The notes under the pieces are model-generated. The model saw nothing but the letters and a program-made list of their open reading frames with translations. It had not been told where the DNA came from and did no database searches. DNA of 64,000 nt from Enterocloster alcoholdehydrogenati (GTDB lineage Bacteria > Bacillota > Clostridia > Lachnospirales > Lachnospiraceae). Made by a program: the position numbers and the translations under genes. Positions 47,533 through 57,080 of the stretch are shown here, piece after piece (the first letter of the stretch is position 1; every line of letters starts with the position of its first letter). The stretch lies in the NCBI RefSeq assembly GCF_013282095.1, contig NZ_BLTJ01000005.1, positions 1 through 64,000 of the forward strand, in the 5' to 3' direction.

Positions 47533-47581
47533 ATTTTAACAGAAAAAACGCATCATTTCCACGTTTTCACACAAGTTTCAC
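47533..47581 (-). promoter_or_regulatory. Promoter with tandem GTGAAA repeats before the two-component genes
   Basis: On the minus strand GTGAAA occurs at 47581-47576 and 47570-47565, an 11-base period, followed by a -10 TAAAAT (47538-47533). No good -35 is present. OmpR/PhoB regulators bind such one-helical-turn repeats at the -35 region, so this is a candidate autoregulatory site. Confidence 0.5.
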
Positions 47582-47639
47582 AATGAGGATGATTCAGAAA
47601 ATTCCTGTCTGGCTTAGTGATATTCTCCCCGCTTCACCT

Positions 47640-48770
47640 TTACCAGATTAAAAATGCTTTTCCTCTCAGCCGCAATATTGCCTCTGTCAAAAAATAGTCC
47701 CCATAAATAATAGGAACCTGTCGGTCAGAGGCCCTGTCATATCGGGCAGAACCTCCATCCAGAATGGAATCCCTCCTGGGCTCCCAGCAGCAAAAGCTCT
47801 CTATACCCTTAAGACACCTTAAAGCCGACTGTACGTAAAGTTCCTTTTCAAGCTCTCCTACGTGCTCTGAAAGTTCCAGCAGGCCGCAGGCTGCACAGAC
47901 CCCGGCAGTCGTATCATAGTAAGCCGGCTCCCTGGGCGCTCTGAAGTCAAGTAGAGGCACATAACCGCTTAATGCTGTATTGGCCATAAAATAATGGGCA
48001 GACCTCTTGGAAGCGTTAAGATACTCCTGTTTTTTTGTATAACGATAAGCCAGAGCCATACCATAGATAGCCCAGGACTGCCCCCGGCTCCAGGATGATC
48101 CGCTCTCATAGCCCTGACCACCAGGATTCCCCCGGTATTCTCCTGTCTCCGGGTCAAAATCCACCATATGATTACAGGAGCCATCTGGGCGGAGAATATA
48201 TTTTAACGCGGTCTCCGTATGTTCCACGGCAATTCTTTTCCAGGCTGCTGATCCGGTCTGCTCTGCCGCCCAATACAAAAGGGGCAGATTCATCAGACAG
48301 TCCACAATGGCAATTCCCTGACGTTCCCCGTTCCAAGCCCTGATATAGTGACCTGCCGGATTATAACGGCCTGCCAGAATCCCTGCAGCGTGAAGCCCCC
48401 GCTTCCGAGAGGTTTCATTTCCCGTCAGCCTCCAATTTGCCACTGCTGTGTGAAGCCACAAAAAGCCTACATCGTGATCCAGCTTTACAAACTCCTCAAA
48501 GGCTTCGTCCAGCCGTTTTTCGATTCCCTCTGCCACCTTCCGGCAGCACTCCTTTCCGGCAGCATGGTACATCTGCCACAGCATTCCTGCATAAAATCCA
48601 TTGGTCCAGGCACTTAACTCCCTGGCTCCCATATCATAGTAAACACCGTTTTCCGGCACATAGGGCATGATGCTTCCAAGACGGAGGCACTCTGCCTCCA
48701 GTTTCCTGCCCAGCTTTTTCTCCAGCTCCCTAAGCCAGAGTTTTGTCTGCATATCTATTTCGTAAGTCAT
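47640..48770 (-). CDS. GH88 unsaturated glucuronyl hydrolase
   Basis: A 376-residue cytoplasmic (alpha/alpha)6 hydrolase. It removes 4,5-unsaturated glucuronic acid from oligosaccharides produced by lyases. The catalytic pair is visible: an acidic residue in LDHDVGFLW (D98/D100) and D157 in IVDCLMNLPLLYW, and the active-site loop GYESGSSWSRGQSW follows. A TTG further upstream opens the frame, but GGAGGAGG is placed well for the ATG at 48770. It overlaps the DUF2264 gene by 41 bases. It is the last gene of the second sugar operon and complements the GH105 enzyme of the first. Confidence 0.92.
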   Translation of the reverse strand: MTYEIDMQTKLWLRELEKKLGRKLEAECLRLGSIMPYVPENGVYYDMGARELSAWTNGFYAGMLWQMYHAAGKECCRKVAEGIEKRLDEAFEEFVKLDHDVGFLWLHTAVANWRLTGNETSRKRGLHAAGILAGRYNPAGHYIRAWNGERQGIAIVDCLMNLPLLYWAAEQTGSAAWKRIAVEHTETALKYILRPDGSCNHMVDFDPETGEYRGNPGGQGYESGSSWSRGQSWAIYGMALAYRYTKKQEYLNASKRSAHYFMANTALSGYVPLLDFRAPREPAYYDTTAGVCAACGLLELSEHVGELEKELYVQSALRCLKGIESFCCWEPRRDSILDGGSARYDRASDRQVPIIYGDYFLTEAILRLRGKAFLIW

Positions 48771-50487
48771 AGCAGTTTCCTCCTCCAATAATGATTTCCT
48801 TTTCCGTAAAGGAAGCTGTCACAAGACTTTCAATCTCTGTTATTCCCGGACAGATATGAAACTTCACAGCCGGAATCCGCACATTGGGGAAAATCAGATT
48901 CATATTGGAAAACGGATGGATGACCACTCCTGTTCCAAGAGAAGCCTCAAGGCGGCTTTCTCCATTTTCATCCCACACTGCCGCCTCCCCCTTTTTCTCT
49001 TTCTGATGGGTCTGTTCCATACAGTCGGGATAGGAAAAACCACAGTCGTATGCTTCACAGGCCAGCCGGCTTACGATCCTGTGCCTGCGCCTGTGTCCCC
49101 CCTCTGTAGGAGTCAGCCAGGTTTCCACCTCAATTCCCTCAGCAGGACTCCATTTTGCATAAACCTCCCGGTTCATTACGGCATATTCCAGACACCTGCG
49201 GCGCACATAATACATCCCGTGGACATGAAAGGTAAGCATACTATCTGTTCCTGCCTGCTCCAGACAATGAAAGGACCGGGAAATGCAGTATCCAAACACA
49301 GTGGAATAAGCAAATTTGGCATATTTTTCTGCCGCCATAGGGTGCTCCATAGTTGGGTACTGTCCTGCCGTAAGCGCTACTGCCTCATGCGGTCTGTGAC
49401 AGATCAGCATATCGCACTCCTTTATCGCCCATACCGGCTTAAGCACCGGCAGAGGTTCTTCCCCGACCTTCCAGAATGGATGATCATCGGGCAAGGACAG
49501 GAATATAAAAGTCTTTAGGGCCCAGTAGGGAGATCCCGGCGCGTTATATGTTTCCGACATCAAAAGATTGGGGTAGGTATACCCCACTGTCAGCACTCCT
49601 CCGTTGTCGAAGATAGGCTGTTTCATCCAGTAATCCAGATGACGGGACAAGATTCCCTTCATCACCCCCCAGGAAAAGCATTCAACTCCCGCCAGCGCAC
49701 AGGCGGAAAAGAACGCAGCCTGTGCAAAGCGATAGGTCAGAGAACGACCAAATGGCAGAGCTTTTCCCTCATCATCAAACCAGTAGATAAAGCTTTTCGA
49801 AAATGTTTTTGCCCGTTCTTTAAAAAGAAGGGTATGCTCCGGGTCTTCCTTTTCCATAAAACGAGCATACAGCAGACAATAAAAATGGATTCCAAAGGAC
49901 ACATAGTAATCCTTCTGGGGCCGTTTTCCATCAGAATACCAGCCGTTTCCCAGATAAAACGATTCATAACTGTCCATGGCTTTTTCTACTTCCCGCGGAT
50001 TCCACCGTTTTCCCACACTCTTTAAAGCCAGGTTGACAATCACCTTAAAATAATGCCAGTTATTGTCTGCCTGCGAATAGAGATTGATCTGGTACAGCCA
50101 GTCTGCCAGATGCTCCTTCGTTTCTTCTGTCAGAGGCTCCCACAGCTTCTTAGGCACCATCATAATCCCATAGCTGATAGCTGCCATTTCCACCATCCTC
50201 TGATCCTTACTGTGAAGATCCCCCCAGTAGAAAGGGGATGTTGGATCTGTACCTGCCGCCAGCCCCCTCTGATAGGTGGCAAGAAGGGTCTCATCCTCTC
50301 CACCTCCGGCCCAGTAAGAGACCAATCCCCACAGAACTCTGGAAAATCCTTCCATTTCCGCAATTCTGTTTCCGTATCCTGCTGATGCAGCTCCCAGATA
50401 AAGCCCAGACCCGTCATCAGTATAATGACGGGTCAGAGGTCTTACCATTTTAAGGAGCATTTCCTGATAATCCGATTTATTCTTCAT
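48730..50487 (-). CDS. DUF2264 protein, probable glycoside hydrolase (GH154-like)
   Basis: A 585-residue cytoplasmic protein of the DUF2264 type. An (alpha/alpha) toroid fills the first 380 residues (YTDDGSGLYLGAASAGYGNR, MEGFSRVLWGLVSYW, NNWHYFKVIVNLAL, NGWYSDGKRPQKDYYVSFG) and a beta-rich domain follows. From memory, members have been grouped with CAZy family GH154 and shown to act as beta-glucuronidases; I could not check this. Context fits, because the next gene removes unsaturated glucuronate and the gene before is a sugar-binding protein. Expected substrate: a glucuronate-capped oligosaccharide. Confidence 0.75.
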   Translation of the reverse strand: MKNKSDYQEMLLKMVRPLTRHYTDDGSGLYLGAASAGYGNRIAEMEGFSRVLWGLVSYWAGGGEDETLLATYQRGLAAGTDPTSPFYWGDLHSKDQRMVEMAAISYGIMMVPKKLWEPLTEETKEHLADWLYQINLYSQADNNWHYFKVIVNLALKSVGKRWNPREVEKAMDSYESFYLGNGWYSDGKRPQKDYYVSFGIHFYCLLYARFMEKEDPEHTLLFKERAKTFSKSFIYWFDDEGKALPFGRSLTYRFAQAAFFSACALAGVECFSWGVMKGILSRHLDYWMKQPIFDNGGVLTVGYTYPNLLMSETYNAPGSPYWALKTFIFLSLPDDHPFWKVGEEPLPVLKPVWAIKECDMLICHRPHEAVALTAGQYPTMEHPMAAEKYAKFAYSTVFGYCISRSFHCLEQAGTDSMLTFHVHGMYYVRRRCLEYAVMNREVYAKWSPAEGIEVETWLTPTEGGHRRRHRIVSRLACEAYDCGFSYPDCMEQTHQKEKKGEAAVWDENGESRLEASLGTGVVIHPFSNMNLIFPNVRIPAVKFHICPGITEIESLVTASFTEKEIIIGGGNCYDLRNRYADKTLA

Positions 50488-50538
50488 ATCTGCCTCCTCT
50501 TTTTAAGTCATAAGCCTGAATGTGCTGGATGTATTTGT

Positions 50539-51897
50539 TTATTCCCCCTTCAGTTCATTCAAAATCTCCTGGTACTGCTCCATTAAGGACTTTCCTGCTT
50601 CCTCAGGAGTAATATCTCCATAGATTACTTCCTGTACAATATCTCTGCGGATCACTTCCAGGTCGGTGTTTCCGCTGATCATGTTGTTTGTATAGGAATC
50701 CTTTTCAGAAATATCAACGCCCTTTTTCTGGATCTCGCTTACAACACCCATTTCAATCAGAATGTCATCAGACGGCTTTGTCGGACAGTAGCCTACATCC
50801 GTTTTACACAGAGCGATGGCTTCGGGATCATTCATCAGGAAGTCAACAAACTTAGCAGCCTCTTCCTTGTGTGCAGAATTATCATTGATAGCAAATCCGC
50901 GGTCACCGCTGTAGGGAACACCGCTGCACTTGGCATCTGCTGTTACAGGAATCGCCATTACATCCAGAGTCTCCATAGAACTCATGTACTTTGGGGCACT
51001 TCCCGTATAGTCGATGATCATACCAATCTGACCGTTAATCCACTTGTTGTTCTGGTCAATCTGGCCCGCAAAAGCAGCTGCATCACCAAAGGGCTCTATT
51101 GTGTTTGTTTCATATAATTCCATGACATTCTGGAAGGCTTCCGTGGCATCCTGCTCCGTAAAATAAGGAGCATAGGTTTCCTCATTAATCAGAGGAGTTC
51201 CTGTTTTCTGAGTCAGGTATGGCTGAATCACCAGACGGCTTAACATATCTGCATCTGCAGTCATCAGATACACATCCTCGTCCTGAGCATGAATGGAAGC
51301 TCCCAATTGCTTGATCTCATCCCAGGTATATTCCTTTGTGATATCTACACCGTATTTTTCCGCAAAGTCTGTGTTTACGTAAACAACTGCGCCTCCTACA
51401 GTGCAGGGGAACAGGTTAGGCTCCCCGTTATAGGTACCGGCGATTTCTAACAGGCGATCCTTTAACGTAGTTAAATCAATGGGAAGAGTGGACAAATCTG
51501 CCAGATAGTGCTTCGCACCCTGGATATCAGGCAGCCATTCCTTGCTTAACTGAATGATGTCAGGAGCTGTGTTACTGGAAAGCGTAGTCATGATCTTCTC
51601 ATAGTAACCGTCATACCCCTGATACTCTGCCTCAATCTTAACATTTGGATTCTTCCTCTCATATGCTTCGATTACAGAAAGAAGAGCCTGATGTCTGCTG
51701 TCGCTGCCCCACCACGAAAAACGCAAAGTCACATTTTCATCTTCGCTTTTAGCACCTGTCTCTGTCTTTGCCTCTTCCTTAACAGACTCTGATGCCTTTT
51801 CTGTTTCTTTGCTGCCCACGGAACATCCTGTCAGTGCTGCTGCCGCCATCATAGCTGCTGTGATTGCTGCCATACCTTTTTTCATGCATTTTCTCAT
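50539..51897 (-). CDS. Extracellular sugar-binding lipoprotein of a second ABC transporter
   Basis: A 452-residue solute-binding protein with a lipoprotein signal (lipobox LTGC, C25), a Lys/Glu/Ser linker and the family-1 fold (TLRFSWWGSDSRHQALLSVI, NTAPDIIQLSKEWLPDIQ, YTWDEIKQLG). It delivers an oligosaccharide to the permeases at 52003-53762. The frame is open 29 codons further upstream, but AGGAGG sits 10 bases before the ATG at 51897 and the signal peptide starts there. It falls between the permeases and the hydrolases in one operon, unlike the first cluster where the binding protein has its own promoter. Confidence 0.92.
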   Translation of the reverse strand: MRKCMKKGMAAITAAMMAAAALTGCSVGSKETEKASESVKEEAKTETGAKSEDENVTLRFSWWGSDSRHQALLSVIEAYERKNPNVKIEAEYQGYDGYYEKIMTTLSSNTAPDIIQLSKEWLPDIQGAKHYLADLSTLPIDLTTLKDRLLEIAGTYNGEPNLFPCTVGGAVVYVNTDFAEKYGVDITKEYTWDEIKQLGASIHAQDEDVYLMTADADMLSRLVIQPYLTQKTGTPLINEETYAPYFTEQDATEAFQNVMELYETNTIEPFGDAAAFAGQIDQNNKWINGQIGMIIDYTGSAPKYMSSMETLDVMAIPVTADAKCSGVPYSGDRGFAINDNSAHKEEAAKFVDFLMNDPEAIALCKTDVGYCPTKPSDDILIEMGVVSEIQKKGVDISEKDSYTNNMISGNTDLEVIRRDIVQEVIYGDITPEEAGKSLMEQYQEILNELKGE

Positions 51898-52002
51898 CTT
51901 GTTTTTCCTCCTATTTTTATTTGTGCAAAACAGCGTATCTTCTGCATCTGTTCTGCTTGCTCCTGAATATCTCGGAACATACATTATATAGTTTATAACT
52001 GC

Positions 52003-52842
52003 TTAACCCTTCACACCTCCCGCTGTGATTCCTTCTACAAAATACTTTTGAGCAAAGAAATAAAGAAGAATCGGCGGGATCAGTGATACAAAGGACATGG
52101 CCAGAATCTGATTCCAGGGAGTGGATGCCCCCTGACTGTCGATAGACATTTTAAGCGCCAAGGACAGGGTGTAATTCTTTACGCTGCTGATATAGATCAG
52201 GTTGTTGAAATAATCATTCCATCTCCAGAGCGTCTGGAAAATAACAACAGAAAACATGGCTGGTTTCATAAGAGGCGCCAGGATCTTTACATATACAATA
52301 AACGGATTGCAGCCGTCCATATAAGCAGACTCATCCAATTCTCTCGGGATACTTCTCATGAACTGGATCTGCTGAAAAATCAGGAAAGGATAGCAGGCCA
52401 GCACAGCCGGAGCCCAGAACGGCATATAGGTGTCAATCCATCCAAAGCTGTTAAATGCCACATATCGCGGGATCATGATGACTGCATCCGGAAGCATCAG
52501 GGTAGATATCATCAGCATAAACAGCACCTTCTTAAAAGGAAATTTAAACCGGGCAAATCCGTATGCCACAATTCCCGTAGAAAAGGTAGTAAAAATAACG
52601 GTAGGAACTACCAGCTTAAGAGTATTCATATAAAATGTAAAGTATGTAAACTGCCCGCTTCCCTTCCATCCCTCTTTATAAGCGGAAAAGGAAATATGCT
52701 CCGGCAAAAGAGCTATCTTGCCAAACAGTTCTTTATTATCTTTAAATGTGGCAAAGAACAGCCAGACCAACGGATAAAGCATAGCTGTTCCCATGGCAAT
52801 CAGAACCACATAAGCAATAAGTTTAGATTGTTTTTGTTTCAT
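52003..52842 (-). CDS. Carbohydrate ABC transporter permease, MalG-type (second importer)
   Basis: A 279-residue CUT1 permease with six membrane segments and the EAA loop ELDESAYMDGCNPFIVYVKI. Its ATG overlaps the MalF-type gene stop by one base. It forms the channel with that partner. No ATPase gene is nearby, as in the first cluster, so both importers likely share one elsewhere. Confidence 0.92.
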   Translation of the reverse strand: MKQKQSKLIAYVVLIAMGTAMLYPLVWLFFATFKDNKELFGKIALLPEHISFSAYKEGWKGSGQFTYFTFYMNTLKLVVPTVIFTTFSTGIVAYGFARFKFPFKKVLFMLMISTLMLPDAVIMIPRYVAFNSFGWIDTYMPFWAPAVLACYPFLIFQQIQFMRSIPRELDESAYMDGCNPFIVYVKILAPLMKPAMFSVVIFQTLWRWNDYFNNLIYISSVKNYTLSLALKMSIDSQGASTPWNQILAMSFVSLIPPILLYFFAQKYFVEGITAGGVKG

Positions 52843-53762
52843 CAGTCTGCTCCTCCGTCATTGTAAAATACCCATGCGCTGGATGATTTGAATACCAGCA
52901 GAGTAATCAGCAGAATCGTCAGGAACATTACCCAGGATGCGGCAGATGCATAGCCCATTTTCAGGTTCTGGAAAGCATCCTCGTAAATCTTTACCCCCAT
53001 CAGATAGGTACCGTGATTCGGTCCGCCGTTTGTGATAATGAATGCGGATGTAAACTCCTGAAGTGCATGGATGATCTGCATAATCAGGTTAAAAAATACC
53101 ACTGGTGTTAAAAGCGGAAATGTCACATTCCAGAACTGAACCCATCTGTTGGCTCCGTCTACGGAAGCTGCTTCGTAAAGTTCTGTGGGAATATTTTTAA
53201 GACCTGCCAGAAAAAGTACCATGGATGAGCCAAACTGCCAGACCACCAACAGGCTGATCGTCACAAGGGCAATATCCGGATCTCCCAGCCAGTTCACTGC
53301 CGGAATATGGATTACCCCAAGAATCTTGTTGACCATTCCATCCTTCATAAACATAAAACGCCACAGGATAGAGATTGCCACGCTGCCGCCCATAATGGAA
53401 GGCAGGTAGTACACAGTACGGAAAAAATTAATGCCTTTCAGCTTCATATTTAAAATCATTGCCACAATCAAAGCCATAATTAGCTTCATCGGCACAGACA
53501 TGAGGGCATATTTAAAGGTCAGTATAAATGATTTTACAAAGTATTTGTCTTTGTTGAACAGATCCATATAATTTTTCAATCCCACCCATCTCCCATCTGA
53601 CAAAATGGAAAAGTCTGTGAATGAATAATATAAGGACATGATCAGCGGGTAAGCCTGCAGGATCAGAAATCCCAGCAGCCATGGGAGGATAAAAAGCATC
53701 CCCCAACGCCAGTTCTTAGGATATCTGCGAACGGCTGCTCCCCCTTTTTGCGGTACCTTCAT
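52842..53762 (-). CDS. Carbohydrate ABC transporter permease, MalF-type (second importer)
   Basis: A 306-residue CUT1 permease. The segment WRWGMLFILPWLLGFLILQ begins the membrane part and the EAA loop is ELYEAASVDGANRWVQFWNV. The frame extends 34 codons upstream, but AGAGGAGG precedes the ATG at 53762 by 8 bases and similarity to the family begins there. It is the first gene of the operon running to the GH88 gene and diverges from the YesN-type regulator. Confidence 0.92.
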   Translation of the reverse strand: MKVPQKGGAAVRRYPKNWRWGMLFILPWLLGFLILQAYPLIMSLYYSFTDFSILSDGRWVGLKNYMDLFNKDKYFVKSFILTFKYALMSVPMKLIMALIVAMILNMKLKGINFFRTVYYLPSIMGGSVAISILWRFMFMKDGMVNKILGVIHIPAVNWLGDPDIALVTISLLVVWQFGSSMVLFLAGLKNIPTELYEAASVDGANRWVQFWNVTFPLLTPVVFFNLIMQIIHALQEFTSAFIITNGGPNHGTYLMGVKIYEDAFQNLKMGYASAASWVMFLTILLITLLVFKSSSAWVFYNDGGAD

Positions 53763-53854
53763 CGGTATTACCTCCTCTTTCTTGGATGTTCTTGTTTTAA
53801 CTGAATTAAGTATACCATATGGAGGGAATTGCAAGCCTCTGCTCAGGTTGTATT

Positions 53855-53905
53855 CTGCTATCATTTTTATCTATCATTATTTTGGCAGTCTATCATTATT
53901 TTTGG
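53855..53905 (-). promoter_or_regulatory. Tandem repeats between the second sugar operon and the YesN/YesM genes
   Basis: On the minus strand CCAAAAATAATGATAGA (53905-53889) is followed by CCAAAATAATGATAGA (53885-53870) and a shorter AAAAATGATAGCA (53868-53856). The common core AATGATAG recurs at 19- and 13-base steps. Direct repeats upstream of an ABC sugar operon and beside a YesN-type gene fit binding sites for that regulator. Confidence 0.55.
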
Positions 53906-53931
53906 TTTTCCTTTTAAATAAGGGTATTGTT

Positions 53932-53960
53932 TTGACTAAAAAACTGGGACATGGTATACT
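53932..53960 (+). promoter_or_regulatory. Promoter of the YesN/YesM pair
   Basis: Plus-strand TTGACT (53932-53937), 17-base spacer, TATACT (53955-53960). It is close to consensus and lies 66 bases before the regulator start. The tandem AATGATAG repeats end 27 bases upstream of it. Confidence 0.75.
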
Positions 53961-54026
53961 TGTAGCAGTCTGACAGGACCGTACATGAAACGGTCGTTTT
54001 GCAGTTATTAAGGAGGATCCGATATC

Positions 54027-54773
54027 ATGTATGAGCTTTTGATTGCCGATGATGAGAGCAGTTCCCGCTCGATCCTGGCCTCCTGCTTTCCCTGGGAAGA
54101 ACAGGGCTTTCACATATGCGGCCAGGTAAACAATGGGCTGGAAGCCCTGGAGTATATAAAGGAGCATACCGTTCATGCCATTTTAAGCGATATCAGTATG
54201 CCTGTGATGGACGGCATAGGGCTGGCAAAAGAACTCTCCTTAAAAAATGTCCCCCGTCCCATTATCATATTTTTAAGCGCTTATGATAATTTCAAATATG
54301 CTCAGGAAGCCATCCGTTATGGTGTTCGCTACTACATTTTAAAGCCTGCAGACTTTGCGGAATTAAAAGATGTGTTCTGTACCATCCGTCAGGAACTGGA
54401 TGCCAAATTCGATCTGTCCTCTCAGGATGAACTGACCGTTTCTTCCGATGAAATCATACAAAAGGTGATGGTCTACTGTATCCAGAACTATCAAAACGGA
54501 ACTCTCTCTGAACTGGCCAACCTCCTGTATCTGAATGCTTCCTATCTGAGTCAGCTGATCCGCCAGAAAACCTCAAAAACATTTTCCGATCTGTTAAACG
54601 ATGCCAGGATGAAGCAGGCAGCCCTGCTGCTTCAGGATCCTAAAGCCCGGATCTACCATATCAGTACCCAGATCGGCTATGTAAATCCCAACAACTTTGC
54701 ACGTGCCTTTAAGGCCTACTGGGGACAGACTCCCACCGAATACAGAAACCATGGCAAACCAAAGAACAGCTAA
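54027..54773 (+). CDS. YesN-type response regulator with AraC DNA-binding domain
   Basis: A 248-residue regulator: receiver domain (D8/D9, phosphorylated D55 in LSDISMPVMDG, conserved lysine in ILKPADF) and two AraC helix-turn-helix motifs (GTLSELANLLYLNASYLSQL and ISTQIGYVNPNNFARAFKAY). Half the usual YesN length, because the long linker is missing. AGGAGG lies about 9 bases before the ATG. It likely controls the divergent sugar operon when the YesM kinase senses an extracellular sugar. Its gene overlaps the kinase gene. Confidence 0.93.
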   Translation: MYELLIADDESSSRSILASCFPWEEQGFHICGQVNNGLEALEYIKEHTVHAILSDISMPVMDGIGLAKELSLKNVPRPIIIFLSAYDNFKYAQEAIRYGVRYYILKPADFAELKDVFCTIRQELDAKFDLSSQDELTVSSDEIIQKVMVYCIQNYQNGTLSELANLLYLNASYLSQLIRQKTSKTFSDLLNDARMKQAALLLQDPKARIYHISTQIGYVNPNNFARAFKAYWGQTPTEYRNHGKPKNS

Positions 54774-56595
54774 GCTGCGAAAAAAATCTCATTCTACTAC
54801 CATCCATTTTTTTACCAGAAGTCTGCTTGCAAACGGGCTTCTTCTTTTGATTCCCCTTCTGCTGGTAAGCGCTTACAGTATCTTCCGCACTGCCAGGGAA
54901 AGTACGGCGGAGGCCAGAGAAAAAGCATACGCCTCCTTACAGAGAGCAGGATCTATTTTAGACAATTATTACACCCATGTAGACAATGCCTGTCTGTTTC
55001 TCTCATCTAATCCAAAGGTGTCACGACAGCTGCAGCAGGCTTTTAAAGAGCCTTCTCTTTCACTGGAATCCCTGCGGGCCATTGAAAATATTTCCCTGAG
55101 TTTTCAAAACCAGATCTATACTAATGACTCACTGAATTCTATTTACATTTATTATACCAACAGCTACGGCCGGATCTTCGCCCCCTTGACCTCCAAGCTT
55201 CTCTCTTTTTCCGAGGAAAATGAAGCCCGGATCCTGTCTCTGTTTGAACGGACAGGTGAAACAGATGCATGGATGGAATTTTCCAGCAAACCCTTTTTAT
55301 CTACAGAATATCATTCTGAAAATCTGCTGATCTGCCGCAAACTTTCCAAGCGGGCAACCGGCATCCAGAACGGCGTCGTGATCTACAGCTTTCGGGCCGA
55401 CCGGCTGAAAAAGGAACTGAATGAACTGCTCAGCTATAAAAATCAGCAGCTTTTCCTGGCAGATCCCAGATCCCAAACCATCTGGCCTTCCTCCAAACTG
55501 TTTTCAGAGGAAGAACTGTTGACGCTGATATCCCCGCCGGAAGATCGTCCACTAGCAGAAAATGCCCTTATGGCTGAGGGCAGTGACGGCATTTGGCACG
55601 CAGACTGTCTTCATTCCCCCCGTTCCTACGGCTTTTCCTGTCTTCTTATGACACCACGGACGGAAATTTACTCCACAACCATCCATCTGACCAGTATGTA
55701 TGTACTGATTACCTGCCTGGCTATGGCAGTAGCAGGTATTCTGGCCTGGTTTAAGACACGCCATGACTACAAATATCTGAACCGGATCATCTCCGTATTT
55801 ACAGAACCGGAATCAGCGGTACGTCAGGCTCCCGTTCCCAGAAGCTTTCAGTCAGGCCCCTTTGAATTTATACTGATGAACGTAATCAACCTTTTTATCG
55901 AGCAGAATTACCTTCGTATCCAGGATTCGGAAAAGGAGGCCCGCCTCCAGCTATGGAAGATCCAAGCTCTCCAGCACCAGATCAACCCTCATTTTCTCCA
56001 CAACACCTTAAATATCATCTATTGGGAATCCATCCGCCTTACCGGCGGTGAAAATTTGTGCAGCCAGATGATCTCCAACCTTTCCTCTATGATGCGCTAT
56101 TCTCTAAGTGACGCCCAAGAGGATGTACTGGTAGAGGATGAGATAAGTTATCTGGAAAAATATGTAAGTATTATGAAGCTGCGCTATCCCGGACTTTTTG
56201 AAACTATTTTCTTCATCTCCCCCGAATGCGCAGACGCATCTGTAAAGAAAATGCTCCTGCAGCCTCTGGTAGAAAATTCTATCTACCATGGTTTCCGCGA
56301 AAAGGCTGGCTGCGGCCGGATCCAGATTACTGTCCACACAAAAAGGGACCGGATGTATTTTAATATTTACGATACTGGAAAGGGAATGTCCAAAAAACAG
56401 TTGTCTCTGTTAAAAGAGCGTTTAAAGGAACAGGAAAATAAAATCAGCCAGCATATCGGTCTGGCTAATACCAACGCAAGGCTAATCCTCTCCTATGGCC
56501 CTGCTTCCCGGCTTCAGATCTCCAGCAAGGAAGGGAGATTCACCGCAATATGGTTTTCCATTCCTCTGCCACGTGAAAGAACGGACTCCTTCTAA
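54751..56595 (+). CDS. YesM-type sensor histidine kinase
   Basis: A 614-residue kinase. TM1 (about 22-45) and TM2 (about 310-330) flank an extracellular sensor, then a HAMP-like linker, the His-kinase domain with QHQINPHFLHNTLNIIYW, and an ATPase domain (LLQPLVENSIYHGF, YDTGKGMS). The start at 54751 overlaps the regulator gene by 23 bases; a longer frame exists to 54697 without a ribosome binding site, and the true start is not certain. It should sense an external sugar or a sugar-loaded binding protein and phosphorylate the YesN-type partner. Confidence 0.9.
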   Translation: MANQRTAKLRKKSHSTTIHFFTRSLLANGLLLLIPLLLVSAYSIFRTARESTAEAREKAYASLQRAGSILDNYYTHVDNACLFLSSNPKVSRQLQQAFKEPSLSLESLRAIENISLSFQNQIYTNDSLNSIYIYYTNSYGRIFAPLTSKLLSFSEENEARILSLFERTGETDAWMEFSSKPFLSTEYHSENLLICRKLSKRATGIQNGVVIYSFRADRLKKELNELLSYKNQQLFLADPRSQTIWPSSKLFSEEELLTLISPPEDRPLAENALMAEGSDGIWHADCLHSPRSYGFSCLLMTPRTEIYSTTIHLTSMYVLITCLAMAVAGILAWFKTRHDYKYLNRIISVFTEPESAVRQAPVPRSFQSGPFEFILMNVINLFIEQNYLRIQDSEKEARLQLWKIQALQHQINPHFLHNTLNIIYWESIRLTGGENLCSQMISNLSSMMRYSLSDAQEDVLVEDEISYLEKYVSIMKLRYPGLFETIFFISPECADASVKKMLLQPLVENSIYHGFREKAGCGRIQITVHTKRDRMYFNIYDTGKGMSKKQLSLLKERLKEQENKISQHIGLANTNARLILSYGPASRLQISSKEGRFTAIWFSIPLPRERTDSF

Positions 56596-56654
56596 CCGGT
56601 TGTTTTTTCACATTCTGATATTTATACCTGCATGGATACTGTGACTATCTGATG

Positions 56655-56702
56655 GGGTAAATGAAAAGAGTCAGAGAAATCCCTGGCTCTTTTCATTTAC
56701 CC
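56655..56702. terminator. Bidirectional terminator between the kinase and the rhamnose operon
   Basis: GGGTAAATGAAAAGAG (56655-56670) pairs perfectly with CTCTTTTCATTTACCC (56687-56702), and the pairing continues imperfectly outward to CTGAT/GTCAG. It sits between the convergent kinase and rhaM genes. The arms supply T-rich sequence on both strands. Confidence 0.85.
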
Positions 56703-56743
56703 TGTCAGATGGCTATCCTGTTTTTTATATCTGAATTTTCCGT

Positions 56744-57058
56744 CTAATCCAACTGAAACACCGGCGTCAGATCCACACATACAGGGCTGTTATCCTCATT
56801 GGTTTCCATTATATCTGCCATGAAGTCCCACCATCTGCGGTTCACAGGCGTATCGGCGGAGGCGGCCCAGAGCGTCTCGTCCTCAATCTCAATATAGCCG
56901 TAGAGCACATGGGTTTCGCGGTCCAGATAGATGGAATAATTATGTCCGCCATGGGCATGGATCATTTCTTTCATTTCCGGCCACAGCATATTGTGGCGTT
57001 TCTCATACTCCTCCTCCATGCCCGGATATAAAAACATCTTAAATGCTTTTCTGATCAT
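56744..57058 (-). CDS. rhaM: L-rhamnose mutarotase
   Basis: A 104-residue RhaM that interconverts the alpha and beta forms of L-rhamnose. The family pattern is clear: YEKRHNMLWPEM (catalytic His region), NYSIYLDRETHVLYGY, and the closing WWDFMADIMETN with NSPVC. Normal family length. Last gene of the rhaBADM operon, 22 bases after rhaD. Confidence 0.95.
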   Translation of the reverse strand: MIRKAFKMFLYPGMEEEYEKRHNMLWPEMKEMIHAHGGHNYSIYLDRETHVLYGYIEIEDETLWAASADTPVNRRWWDFMADIMETNEDNSPVCVDLTPVFQLD

Positions 57059-57080
57059 ATCATTTCTCTCCCCCTTCGCT

